Assembly (NCBI GenBank): GCA_018894105.1
Contig: CM032129.1
Location: forward strand, 33,187,468 to 33,251,467
DNA: 64,000 nucleotides
Direction of reading: 5' to 3'
Source: Jacaranda mimosifolia
Taxonomy: Eukaryota > Streptophyta > Magnoliopsida > Lamiales > Bignoniaceae
The notes under the pieces are model-generated. The model was not told the origin of the DNA and searched no databases. It saw only the letters and a program-made list of their open reading frames with translations. Every line of letters begins with the position of its first letter. Position 1 is the first letter of the stretch. The position numbers were made by a program, and so were the translations under genes. Below are positions 12,280-22,810 of this stretch, one piece after another.

Positions 12280-12515
12280 TGCTAGGGACTTTCCCTTGGG
12301 CATCTGCATAAGCGGTAATTCTGTTATTTGTATGGTGATTATGAGGCCAAGGGCCGATCCAGGCGATCTGTTTGGTTATGTGAGGCATGCAAAGGACTTT
12401 CCCCTTGGTGTCAACGATACGCTAGGGACTTTCCCCTGGGTGTCGGCGGTACGCTAGGGACTTCCCCTGGGTAACGATGGTGTGCTAGGGACTTTTTCCT
12501 AGGCATTGGCGGTGC
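12280..12515 (+). repeat. Imperfect short tandem repeats around GCTAGGGACTTTCCC
   Basis: Five imperfect units of about 35-50 bp share a core like CGCTAGGGACTTTCCCCTGGG followed by GGCGGT. They lie within the nested insertion. Function unknown. Confidence 0.7.
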
Positions 12516-14699
12516 GCTATACAGCTTGTATGGGCACCTGCCATATACCAAGCTGTTACGCTTAGGTGATATGTTTGTCTGGTATAGGGTGAATCGGCAA
12601 TGCACGTCTTAGATTGTCCTTTGAGTGCATCTGCTTTGGGTTTGATCTGTTTGATTGTTTCTGTCTGTCTGACATCTGATCTTGGAGCAATAAGGCATGA
12701 GAGTTTCCTATTTGCTTTTCAGTACTATCTGTTTATGTATCTGTTTGATCTGTTCATTTATATTATGATTTGTTGAGTCGAATCATCCTCGATAAATCCC
12801 TTCTGCATTCCTCACTAAGTCTTTGGACTTACCTCCATGTATTCTATGATATCAAACAGGGAAGAGATGGTTCGAGGTTGATTTGGGAAGAAATGTAATT
12901 GATTTCGTTTTGAAGATTGTACAGAATATAAGTTATGATGTATTGTATTTGGAATGAAACCTTAGGGATGTTGTGACATGTATGATTGTAATTATAAGAT
13001 TTTAATGTGTTATGCTGTAAGGTATTAATATTATGAAGTTTAGTAGGTATTTATTTTGAAATTTTTGGTTTAGAATTGATTAATGGGATTGAATGTCATT
13101 TAGAATATGTGTGAAATGAACTTATAGGCCATTTGTTAGATTGCAACTCTGATGTTTAAGATTGAATTTGTGTGGTGCCTTGACTGAGGTGTCGTCCTGA
13201 GGAGGGGTGCTACAATTAGTACATTCAGTTGCCAGCAGTATATATTGACAAAATGCTGCCACACCTCATTAAATATTCTTATTAAAGTATCGGTATGCAT
13301 CTCGTTAAACTTAATGAAAATAATTATTACCTGCCATCCTCACAAATTAAAAATGGCCGAGCAGTAGGAGCTGATGATGCATGAGTTCCATGATTAGATC
13401 CCCTAGCAATGGGTGCTGAATCACCATTGTTTACATATGTTTCTAATAGGTCAATGGAAGATCCTTGGCCTTGCTCCCGTCCTTGCCGCTGCCCCTGCCC
13501 CGGGATTATGCCTCAACCTCTAGTGCTAAATACCCTTCCTCTATAGGTCATCCTAAGCATATAAAAGCAATAACCACACGCATGGCAATAAAGAATAGCA
13601 ACCACAAAATTGATGAGATTTTGGATTTTGATTATAGCATTGTTATATTCATTGTTAAGTAGAATTAAGTGTGCAAAATTAGTGGCAGTTCCTTTCCAGC
13701 TTGAATGGTCGAATTTTGAAGTTTTAAACTCAAGGTTGCAGGTTCGACTTTTAGTTTATGCAAGTTAATTTTTTTCTTTGTTAAATTTATTTTTGGATAA
13801 CTTTAAATCAATGATGGTAAATCTATCACTAATTTTATAGATTATAATTTAAGCTTACAAGTCTGAATCATTTGAAATGTGCAAAAGTACAAATTATTAC
13901 TTTTTTATTAATTTACAATATAGTGATGATAAATCTCATCAACAGTTTTACTAATTTTGAATCAGTGATGGTAAATTCCGTCACTAATGCTTAAGTATAT
14001 AAATTTATGTTAGATTTTTGTTTAAAGAAAAAATTATTATAAAAGTTCATCACAAGTGCCACCACTAAAATATATATATTTTTTCTCTTTTTTGTATTTT
14101 TTAGTAATCAATCACAATTATATTCTATTTGTGATGGACTTCTATCCATCACAAATTTTCCGTTGATGAAGGGATGTTTTCTTGTAGTGTAATTTGGAGA
14201 AGGCCACAGATATGTTCAATGAAAGTGGGGTTCTTGGCAAAGGAGGGGCTTGGCATTGTCCACAAGGGAATGTTGTCAAATAAAAGAATAGTGACTGTAA
14301 AGAAGGCGAACATATATAATTAACAACAATCAATTATATATGAATATGTATCCAATGACACGTTGTATCACCATCTTCACGACAAGCCGAATAATTCCGC
14401 AATTTCTTGGGAGAATCGATTACATATTGCTATAGAAGTTGCCGGAGCAATAGCTTACTTGCACTCCTGTACTTCAATAGCTATATATCACAGAGCTATA
14501 AAGTCGAACAATAAATTGTTAGATGAGAATTCTAAAGTTGTAATATCCGATTTTGGATTGTCAAGATCAGTATTCAGTGATAAAATGCATTTAACAAAAT
14601 TGGTAGGAGGCACGATTGGTTGCTTTGTTAAAGTAGGGTGGTTAGATGTACACCCAAAAATACTTGTCAACCGTCCTACCTCTTTTGCTTCGTAATTAA

Positions 14700-16237
14700 T
14701 TAAAATAGAGATCTAGAACGAGTAACATGAAATTCAACAATGCAAATTAATTAAATCATGGGGATTCAATTAAATCAAATATCACTACCAAAGTTAAATT
14801 AAAGAGAAAAATGGCATGCATGCCCCTCCAATTATTTGCAGCACCCCAAACACTAGTCTTATAATTAATCACAAAAAGAAGAAGCATGCATCCATGGCAT
14901 GCAATGGCGCCCCGTGATCGTCAACTTGCAATAAAAGAATATATATATATATATATATATTATTTTAATGGTTTCCCACTAACCTAAACATCTATATTAT
15001 GGACAGTTGGTATATAATAATGTACAATTCCGAGATTTATATTTAAAAACTCCAACAACAGCATATATATATATATATATTCATTAATTAATTTTTCCAA
15101 TATTCTTGTTGTGTAGCATATTTTAATTTAAAAGTATGCGTGAATTAACGCACATTCTTTAATTGGTAGGAATTGAAAAGGGTTAACAACCAATGGACAT
15201 ACGCCCACATGCATGCATCTTCTGGTGGAGGATATATAATTAATTAATTAATTACTTAATTAAATCATGGGTTATTGCCAAACAATTGAAAATGGCAATA
15301 ACTCACTTTCTGAGAGCTTTTCTCATCTAGACACTTTTCCAATGGCAAAAAGCAGAAACATCCATGGCAATGGCATTAGGCGATCATTGCCAAAGGAAAA
15401 AAGAGCTATTGCTATATAAGTTTTAACTAAAAAATTCATATTATTAATTGCATAATTTTTTTTAATAAATTAATTATAGCCTAATTTTAAAATACACACA
15501 CAGTGAATTGAATTTAGAGTGATAGATGAAAAATGATCAATCTCCGAATTATGCTCCTATTAGAGTCTTTATAGCTTATCGATCAAAGATAATGTGTGTT
15601 GTGTGTGTGGGTGTGTGTGTGTATATATATAGATATATATAATAGAGTAAAGCAAAGATCTAGAACGAGTAATATGATATTCATTGGAATAATTGTTTTT
15701 CTAAATTCAAACAACATCATGGGATTCAATCATAAATTAAATATTCATACTAAAGTTACATTAAAGAGAAAAAAGGGCATGCGCCTCGAATTATTTGCAG
15801 TAAGTATCCCAACGCTATTATCCTAATCACAGAGAAGCAGAAGCATTCATGACAATGGCACCACTTGCTCACCAACTGGCCATCAATTGAATAGAACATC
15901 TCATGGTTTCCCATTAACCTAATCAGATCTATATTTGAATAGTTGTATATAATAATGTACAACTCCCAAAATTTATATTTGAAAATTTCAAAAACATCAA
16001 TTACGAATAATTTATAGTTGATGCTAAAAATTTATAGTTTTAACTTTGAAATTAACTTAATTAAATTAAAAATTGATGCTCTTGTAACAATTTTTTTTTT
16101 CACTATAATTAATCCAGTAACCGATATTATTATATATATACATATGTATTAAAGTTCATATGTGTTGAAATATATAGATGTCGATCGGCATGTGCATTCC
16201 AAACAAACTGTGCAAACTAAAGCATCCCAACAAAAGA
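14700..16237. other. Intergenic region upstream of WAKL2 with an internal duplication
   Basis: AT-rich, no gene. 14706-15060 and 15648-15990 are diverged copies of one sequence: both contain GATCTAGAACGAGTAA, GGGATTCAAT, GAATTATTTGCAG-like words and TATAATAATGTACAA in the same order. TA microsatellites lie at 14939-14960 and 15063-15080, and a GT-rich run with TA steps at 15595-15640. The second copy ends only about 250 bases before the WAKL2 start codon. Confidence 0.65.
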
Positions 16238-18621
16238 ATGGCACCTCCTTTTTGGCTCACCTTTCTCATCTCGATAGCAATCTTCCAGTTCCAGAGAGCT
16301 GCTGCAGAAGCATCCATGGCGCCGGCAAAGGGACCAGGTGGTCATTGCCAAAAGACATGTGGCAAAATCGAAATTCCTTATCCATTTGGAGTGAAAAAGG
16401 GATGCTACCTCGATCAAATATTTGAAGTTACATGCAACGAGTCAACTGGTTCTGCCTCACTACCTTGGCTAGGATGGGAGGTAGACCGCATCTATACGTC
16501 AACTCACACTCTCCGACGTAAAAATGATGAGCCGCTAGTTTTATCATTTAATAAGTCAGGAGAAAGCTTGGATGGCCATTCTTTCCCCTTAAACCTTTTG
16601 GACACCACTTTTTCAATATCTCACACCAAAAATAAGTTCGTGGCCTATGGATGCGACTTTTATGCCTATCTTATTGATGGCGATACCCAAGAGTTCCTGG
16701 GAGGGTGCGCGCCTCTCTGCAACCGCATGGATATAATTCCTTCGCCGTCTTCATCTTGTTCGGGCCCGGATTGCTGCGAAATAGATTTCCCAAAAGATCT
16801 AAGAAATGCGACTCTGTGGGTTGACACCATGAACACATTGTCTAAATCTTGGGCATATACTTGTGGGTTTTTCACCCTTGTGGACAAGGATTCCCTCCGT
16901 CTTGATAAGATTAACTTCTCCTCATGTAATGAAAGTTACTCCAATATCCCAGTGACAATTGAATGGGCAGTTGGGAATACAAGTTGCAATGAAGCAATGG
17001 GAAGAGAAGACTATGCTTGTGGTCAGAATACTGAGTGCAATGATTATGCTCCAGCTAGGGGATACAGATGCGTATGCAGCGAAGGTTACAAAGGTAATCC
17101 TTATCTACCAAACGGATGCAAAGGTACTTACAATTTCCCTTTATTTTCTCAGAAAACTTTTAAACCAAAATTAAAGCAATGATAAATATTTAAACAGTGC
17201 TAATTTGGATTAATTATATTCTGTAGACATCGATGAGTGTGCAAACCAAGAATATAATAACTGCCCAGAGAGCAACCGGTGTGTTAACACTCAAGGCAGT
17301 TACTTCTGCTTGCCCAATCGTGGACATCTGTTAGCACTGTTCATTCCCTTAGGTAAGTCCTTCTCTGCTCGTTTTATGCATTGTCTTCCAAAACTTTCTT
17401 AATTTAATTCCCAGACTTCTGCTAATTAAGTAATAGCGGGGCACATTAATTACAGGGACTGGGCTTGCTGTTGGTTTTCTAATATTTGTTGCTATTGGTA
17501 TCTGGACTTGGCGAAAGCTTAAAAAGATCAAAGAAAGAAAAAAGAAGCAGAAGTTTTTCAAGAGAAATGGAGGTTTACTACTACAACAGCAGAGCTCTTC
17601 CAGCGGGGGAAAAGTGTTATTTGAATTGATACATTTTATGATTGGGGAATTGGAGAAGGCCACAGATAAGTTCAGTGAAAGTCGGGTTCTTGGGAAAGGA
17701 GGGCTTGGTACTGTGTACAAGGGAATGCTCTCAGATGGAAGAATAGTGGCTGTCAAGAGGGCCAACATAATTGATGACAGCCAAGTTGGTCAGTTTATAA
17801 ATGAAGTTTTTATCCTTTCACAGATAAATCATAGGCATATAGTTAAATTATTAGGTTGCTGTTTAGAGACTGAAGTTCCATTGCTCGTTTATGAATATAT
17901 ATCTAACGGAACTCTATCGCATCATCTTCATGACAAGCCTAATAATTCCACAATTTCTTGGGAGAATCGCTTATGTATTGCTGCAGAAGTTGGCGGAGCA
18001 ATAGGTTACTTGCACTCCTGTGCTTCAACAGCTATATATCACAGAGATATAAAATCAAACAACATATTGTTAGATGAGAATTTTAAGGCTGTAATTTCTG
18101 ATTTTGGACTATCAAGGTCAGTATCCGTTGACAAAACCCATTTAACAACATTGGTAGGAGGAACATTTGGTTACCTGGATCCTGAGTACTTTCGATCCGG
18201 ACAACTAAATGACAAGAGTGATGTTTATGCATTTGGTGTTGTTCTTGCTGAAATCCTTACGGGACAAAAGGCTGTCTCTTGTACCAAAGATGATATAGGT
18301 TTGGCACTTCGATTTCGATCAGCAGTGAAGGAGCATCGTTTGTTTGAAATAGTGGAGGAAGTAGTTGCAAATGAAGGCCAGAACGAAGAAATTGTTGCAG
18401 TTGCTAAACTCGCCAAGAGATGTTTGAAAATAAATGCCCGTAAAAGACCAACTATGAAAGAAGTGGCAGCAGAACTTGACCAATTGAGAAGGACAAAAGA
18501 ACTTCCAGACGATGATCAAGGTAGTTTTTGTGATAAGTATGGTTTGGTAAGTGAAAAGGGGTCCAGTTGTGGCATTGATTCGGAGGTAGAGGATGATCAA
18601 ATAATGTCTAAAATAAACTAG
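16238..18621 (+). CDS. Wall-associated receptor kinase-like gene 2 (WAKL2)
   Basis: Receptor-like kinase of the WAKL type. Proposed exons are 16238-17123, 17227-17352 and 17456-18621, 725 residues. I chose the ATG at 16238 because it gives a typical signal peptide ([19 protein letters not shown]); an in-frame ATG at 16178 would add 20 residues. Order: signal peptide, GUB_WAK region ([11 protein letters not shown]), EGF-like repeat ending at GCK (about 295), a shortened calcium-type EGF (about 296-337), TM helix (about 340-357) and kinase with GKGGLG (about 418), catalytic Lys (about 438), HRDIKSNN (about 533), DFG (about 553). All catalytic residues are present. The second EGF keeps only four of six cysteines, as in WAKL3. 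Same exon 1 and exon 2 lengths as WAKL3 (886 and 126 bp) show a recent common origin. Confidence 0.9.
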
Positions 18622-19451
18622 CTCTACTTGTTCATATTATGTAACATGTAACAATAGGGAATCCATTGCCAGTCTCTTCCTATTTCCGTCTTAACTACTC
18701 AATGAGTCCATCACAATAGTTATTGTTGTTGATTTAAATGTTGCAGTACCATGTTTCACAAATTGTTTTAGTGGTTAAATTTGTTTATCCTCTTTTACAG
18801 ATGGATTTTATTTCTCATTGTTGAATTGAATAATTGGTACTAAATTCCACCCATTCTGGATCATTGGGTTTAATCCAAAATAGTTGTAACATTATGCATA
18901 GAATTTCTTTGTGCACTGCATGTGTATGTAGCATTGGCTCTTATTTTATGAGAATTATAAATTATTCACGTCTTATTTACAAACTATTAATGTATTTTCA
19001 GTGCCCTGGAGAACTGTGTGCAAAAGTGCTGAAATTAAAATAATTGTACTTAAGTGGGGTAGTTTGACGTGCACCATGGAGTTATCCCTTTACCCGGCAA
19101 CTACCTGCCATCTTATTTTTTTCACATAAAGCAGATCGATCAAAGAAATATCAATACAAAAATCACAGTTATAATTGGTGAATATGTTAATTTGGACAAG
19201 GACTTATATGAGGGCGTTTGGAGTATTAAATAAATTTGTTGTTTGTGCGCTCCACCCATATTTATGGGCAAGATTTCCTCCATCTCAGTTATAGGGGTGC
19301 AGTCTAGCCCAATTCAATGGAGCTTGAGAAAAAATTTCGGGCTCCAACTCGATGGATTTAATTTTTTTTGTTTCTTTGAGTTTAAGCTCGATTAATTAAA
19401 TTTAAATTTTTAAATGAGTTTTGCAAATTACAAGAGCTCAATCTCAAGCCT
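18622..19451. other. WAKL2 3' flank, second copy of the duplicated flank
   Basis: Noncoding. Homologous to 3684-4105 plus 7606-7960 and to 25380-26200. Around 19070-19110 it reads straight through the place where the copia element sits in the first copy, so this is an empty-site allele of that insertion. The homology ends near 19450, where a CACTA-like end begins. Confidence 0.75.
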
Positions 19452-19486
19452 CACTATTAAAAAAATTGCTATTTGTGATGGATTTT
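19452..19486 (+). mobile_element. CACTA-like terminal fragment at a deletion joint
   Basis: CACTATTAAAAAAATTGC followed by TTTGTGATGGATTTTCG has the terminus plus subterminal-repeat look of the CACTA elements elsewhere in the window. It directly abuts kinase codons of the next pseudogene. No matching right end was found, so this looks like the residue of an element whose excision or a linked deletion removed the 5' part of a WAKL copy. Confidence 0.5.
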
Positions 19487-20347
19487 CGATGATAGCCTAG
19501 TTGGTCAGTTCATAAATGAGGCGTTCATTCTGTCACAGATAAATCATAGACATATTATCAAATTATTGGGTTGTTGTTTAGAAACTAAGGTTTCATTACT
19601 CGTATATAAATATATATATATATGTCCAATGGAACCCTTTCGCATCATCTTCATGACAACCCTAACAACACAATTGGTTGGGAGAATCGCACACGTATTG
19701 CTGCAGAAGTTGCAAAAGCACTCTTTTGCGCTCATATGCCTTAACAGCCATATTTCACAGAGATATAAAGTCAAGTGACATATTATTAAGCGGGGAATTT
19801 TAAGGCTTTAATAGCCGACTTTAGACTTTCAAGGTCAGTTTCAATTGATAAAATCCACTTAATGACATTGGTTGGAGGAACATTTGGTTATGTGGATCCT
19901 GAGTACTTCCGATCAGGACAACTAAATGACAAGAGTGATGTTTATGCATTTGGTGTTGTTCTTGCTAAAATCCTTACAGAACAAAAGGTTGTCTCTTGTA
20001 CCAAAGATGATATAGGGCTGGCTCTTCGCTTTCGATCAGCGGTGAAGAAGCATTGTTTGTTTGAAATTGTGCATGAAGCAATTGCAAATGAAGGTCGGAA
20101 GAAAGAAATTGCTGCACTTGCCAAACTGGCCAAGAGATGTCTGAAAATAAATGCGCTTAAAAGACCAACTATGAACAACGGAACTTGAGCAATGAAGAAA
20201 GATAAAACAGCTCCCAGAAGATGTGGAATAGAGTTTCCGTGATAAGTATAGTTTGGTAAGTGAAAATGGGTCCAGTTGTGGCGTTGATTCAGAGGTGGAG
20301 GATGGTCAAATAATGTCGGATGATCAAATAATGTCCAAAATAGACTA
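19486..20347 (+). pseudogene. WAKL pseudogene 2, kinase fragment
   Basis: Starts abruptly inside the kinase N-lobe (the [11 protein letters not shown] segment) and runs to the family's C-terminus and stop. Defects: no ectodomain, no TM, no ATP-binding loop or catalytic lysine; frameshifts around 19600-19800; the DFG motif reads DFR (near 19822). The longest intact frame is 19862-20188, from the activation loop (VGGTFGYVDPEYF) to near the end of the C-lobe, followed by a premature stop. Relative to the intact copies the tail is also rearranged, with a short repeat at 20308-20340. Not functional. Confidence 0.9.
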
Positions 20348-22233
20348 GCTTTATTTGTTCATATTGTGTGACATGCAGCGGATTACTCGTCAAAGGCCTA
20401 TAACTAACCTACTTATGGCCTAATTTGGATTAGCCTATTTAATAAAAAGGTTATATTAAAACTTTAAAATAAATATTTTTAACTACATAAGCTAGATTTA
20501 GACTTTTCTAAAAAGCTTGTAAATTCTAACAAGTTGGCCCGTTTATCCTTGTTTACATAAAAAGTATAATAATATCAATAGAATATTAAATAGCTAATGT
20601 ATTTGATTTCTTCAATTATTTCTTTATGGAATTCATTATGTTGCTTAGTATTGCTTTTTGTTATGATACTATTTTATACGTAAATTTGAACTTTCGTAAT
20701 TATGCATTTGTTATTTATCATTTTAATTATTGCTTATTAAGTTCTATTGCAAGTTTGAGTATATTAAAAATTTAGATTTATATGATATTTAAACTTAATA
20801 GAAACATTCGTAGAAAATAAGCTTTCAGATAGACTTTCAGACCAAGTTAAAACTTTAAAATTTATTAAAAAGGCTAAACCAAACTTTAAAAAAACAAATA
20901 AAAGAAAATATCATAGATAATAAAGTTAGGTTTAGATTTGTTATTTGTATAACATGTTTGACCTATTTAAGTCAAATTCTAACCTAATCTAACCTATTTC
21001 CATTTCCAGTGACATGTAAGATGTTAGATCTTATTTTTAAAATAAATTATTGAAATGTTTAGATAAAATAAGATCATGAAACTTATAAGATGTTAATAAT
21101 GACAATTTTGTAATTAAAATGGTTAAAATTGAAGGAGCTTGTTAAGGTTTTAAAAATAAGTTAGGATCTCCCTACTTTTTAAAAAAAAGCTTATAAGCTT
21201 ATAATATCTTATTTTAGGGTCTTATAAGTTCGTTTTTTTAAAAACTTACTAAACACTTTTTATCAACCTATAAGTTCTTAAACATCTTATAAGACGCTTT
21301 AAAAAACTTATAAGCTCACCCAAACACCCTCTAAGTGATAAAATAAAGTTTTCTTTGCTAAAATGTTCTTTAAATTAAAAAAATAAATTCTAAAACAGTA
21401 CTATAAAAATCTCAAGCACTATTTTGAACAGATTATTAAGTTCAATATAATGTGAATCAATTATTCAATCAATCATCAGATATGCATTGGTTTTCAAAGC
21501 ATTTTGGCCGCATTTACGAAACAGAGCTTTCCATAAAGTACTTACATACAGAGTAAAGTGCGAACAATAATTGTATGCAAGTGGGAATGGTATGATGTGG
21601 TGCACGGAGTCATTAACCTTTAAAGCTCCTTTGCCAATAACTACTTATCGTCTTAATCTTTCCCTTCTCGATCGGACCCCTACAAAATTTATCAATAATC
21701 AAAGATATAATTTTTTTTTTTTTAATATTTTCATGCATGTATGCAAGAGTTAGAACTTTAAGCTTTACATATAAGTGAGTAAGTAATGTTACTAAACTAA
21801 TTAATCACTCAGTTAAAAATGACAATCACCTTAAAAGATATCACTGAAAAAAAATATAACAGAATTATTCAAAAATAACTAAAAATAATTAATTTAAAAT
21901 ATTTATAATATTTGATCTAACTCAAGTGTCTTCTTATAAGCTTGTCGAGCTCGAAATCGTTTAGAAAAAGATCTTCAAAGATCGTTTATTATAAAAAAAA
22001 TAATTAATTAATGTGAATTATATTTAATTTTTTGAACAAAATTATTATATATGGCTATTATAAAATTATTATAATCTGATTCTTTCATAATCCTTATCAT
22101 CAATATATCATATATTATCAATTAAATTAACATATAAAATATTAATTCTTTTTATCTTATTGCTATGTATTATAGTACATAATAGTATCATTAACAAAAT
22201 AGTATTCTTGTTATTTTCTTTCCATAAATAGTT

Positions 22234-22268
<35 letters not shown>

Positions 22269-22810
22269 ACATAAATAAATCTTACTTTATTGATAATGAA
22301 ATTAATAATATTGATATAAAAATAAAAAATACAAGTTTGAGGTCAGTCAACTTGTAAGTTTCTGAATACCTATATTTGAATTGAAACTCGATTTATTAAA
22401 GACATCTGTCGTCTAAAATGTACTGAAAAATACTCAAGCTTGAGAAAGATAAATATCAATTACTTAAGTCGGCTACTAAACTTTCAAATTAAATTCAAAG
22501 ATAAAACGACAGTGTTAGAAAGAGGATTTGGAGATCAATGAATTAAACAAACATGCTTTGCACATTGATAAGAAAAATGATGTTAATTATTGACTATCCT
22601 GTAATCAAGACACAGACCAGACCTCAACCATGCACATCTTTAGTTCAAGCCCACAATTCATAATGTTTTTCCCTTTTAGAAAAGGAGATTTCACATCGCA
22701 GGAGGCTAGTCATTAAGATATTTTCCTTCCAAATTCAGGCTTCATATTTCTGTTGAAAGAAAGACATATTTGGTAATCCAAACAAATTATAGATCATAGG
22801 AACCAAGAAA
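20348..22810. other. AT-rich intergenic stretch upstream of WAKL3
   Basis: About 2.5 kb without a supportable gene. It holds a TA microsatellite (22241-22268) and a segment around 21180-21330 with repeated AGCTTATAAG words in opposite orientations, ending CACCCAAACACCCTC, which resembles the ends of a decayed plant MITE; I could not define both termini. The last 150 bases are the presumed WAKL3 promoter, without a clear TATA box. Confidence 0.5.

Larger units (their letters stand above)
10326..13222. mobile_element. Nested 2.9 kb insertion with 9-bp target duplication
   Basis: ATTAGTACA occurs at 10326-10334 and again at 13214-13222, flanking a 2,879-bp insert that starts (C)TGTAACGATCCCG and ends GGGGTGCTACA. 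The 9-bp duplication argues for a Mutator-like (MULE) insertion with weak inverted ends (TGTAACGATCCC versus TGTAGCACCCCT). The TG...CA ends, length and internal style are also reminiscent of a long solo LTR of a Ty3/gypsy element, but the 5-bp windows at the two ends do not match. The insert holds a GC-rich block (10740-11260) and a short tandem array (12280-12510). Confidence 0.7.
8647..14189. mobile_element. CACTA (En/Spm-type) DNA transposon, about 5.5 kb
   Basis: Begins CACTACAAGAAAT and ends TTTCTTGTAGTG, a 12-bp perfect inverted repeat with the CACTA signature. Near both ends short repeats of the form TCCATCACAAA / TTTGTGATGGA occur many times, in both directions, as expected for subterminal transposase-binding repeats. 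Removing the element restores a WAKL reading (GAG GAT TTG GAG), so the insertion point is clear. The 3-bp duplication is not clean: TTT on the left, TAA on the right, with ATTT shared a little further out. Inside are a transposase-gene fragment on the minus strand and a nested 2.9 kb insertion. It is likely non-autonomous today. Confidence 0.88.
8441..14695 (+). pseudogene. WAKL pseudogene 1, split by a CACTA element
   Basis: Remnant of a fourth WAKL copy. The left part (8441-8646) is the transmembrane/juxtamembrane exon start, recognisable as a decayed [12 protein letters not shown] helix followed by a stop and the basic FFKKNGGLLLQ stretch. The frame is cut at 8647 by a 5.5 kb CACTA transposon and resumes at 14190 with LEKATDMFNESG-like sequence. 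The segment between the kinase lysine and the hinge is deleted, then 14363-14620 reads through the catalytic loop. The HRD aspartate is Ala here (HRAIKSNN), which would abolish catalysis even without the breaks. It ends at an unrelated tail and stop at 14693-14695. Ectodomain exons are absent. Confidence 0.88.

Noticed and set aside
13465..13662. 65-codon plus-strand frame
   Set aside because: It is the complement of a Gln/Arg/Gly-rich minus-strand stretch that better fits the CACTA gene's N-terminus.
21160..21330. MITE with AGCTTATAAG inverted words
   Set aside because: I could not fix both termini or a target duplication, so it is only mentioned in the spacer entry.
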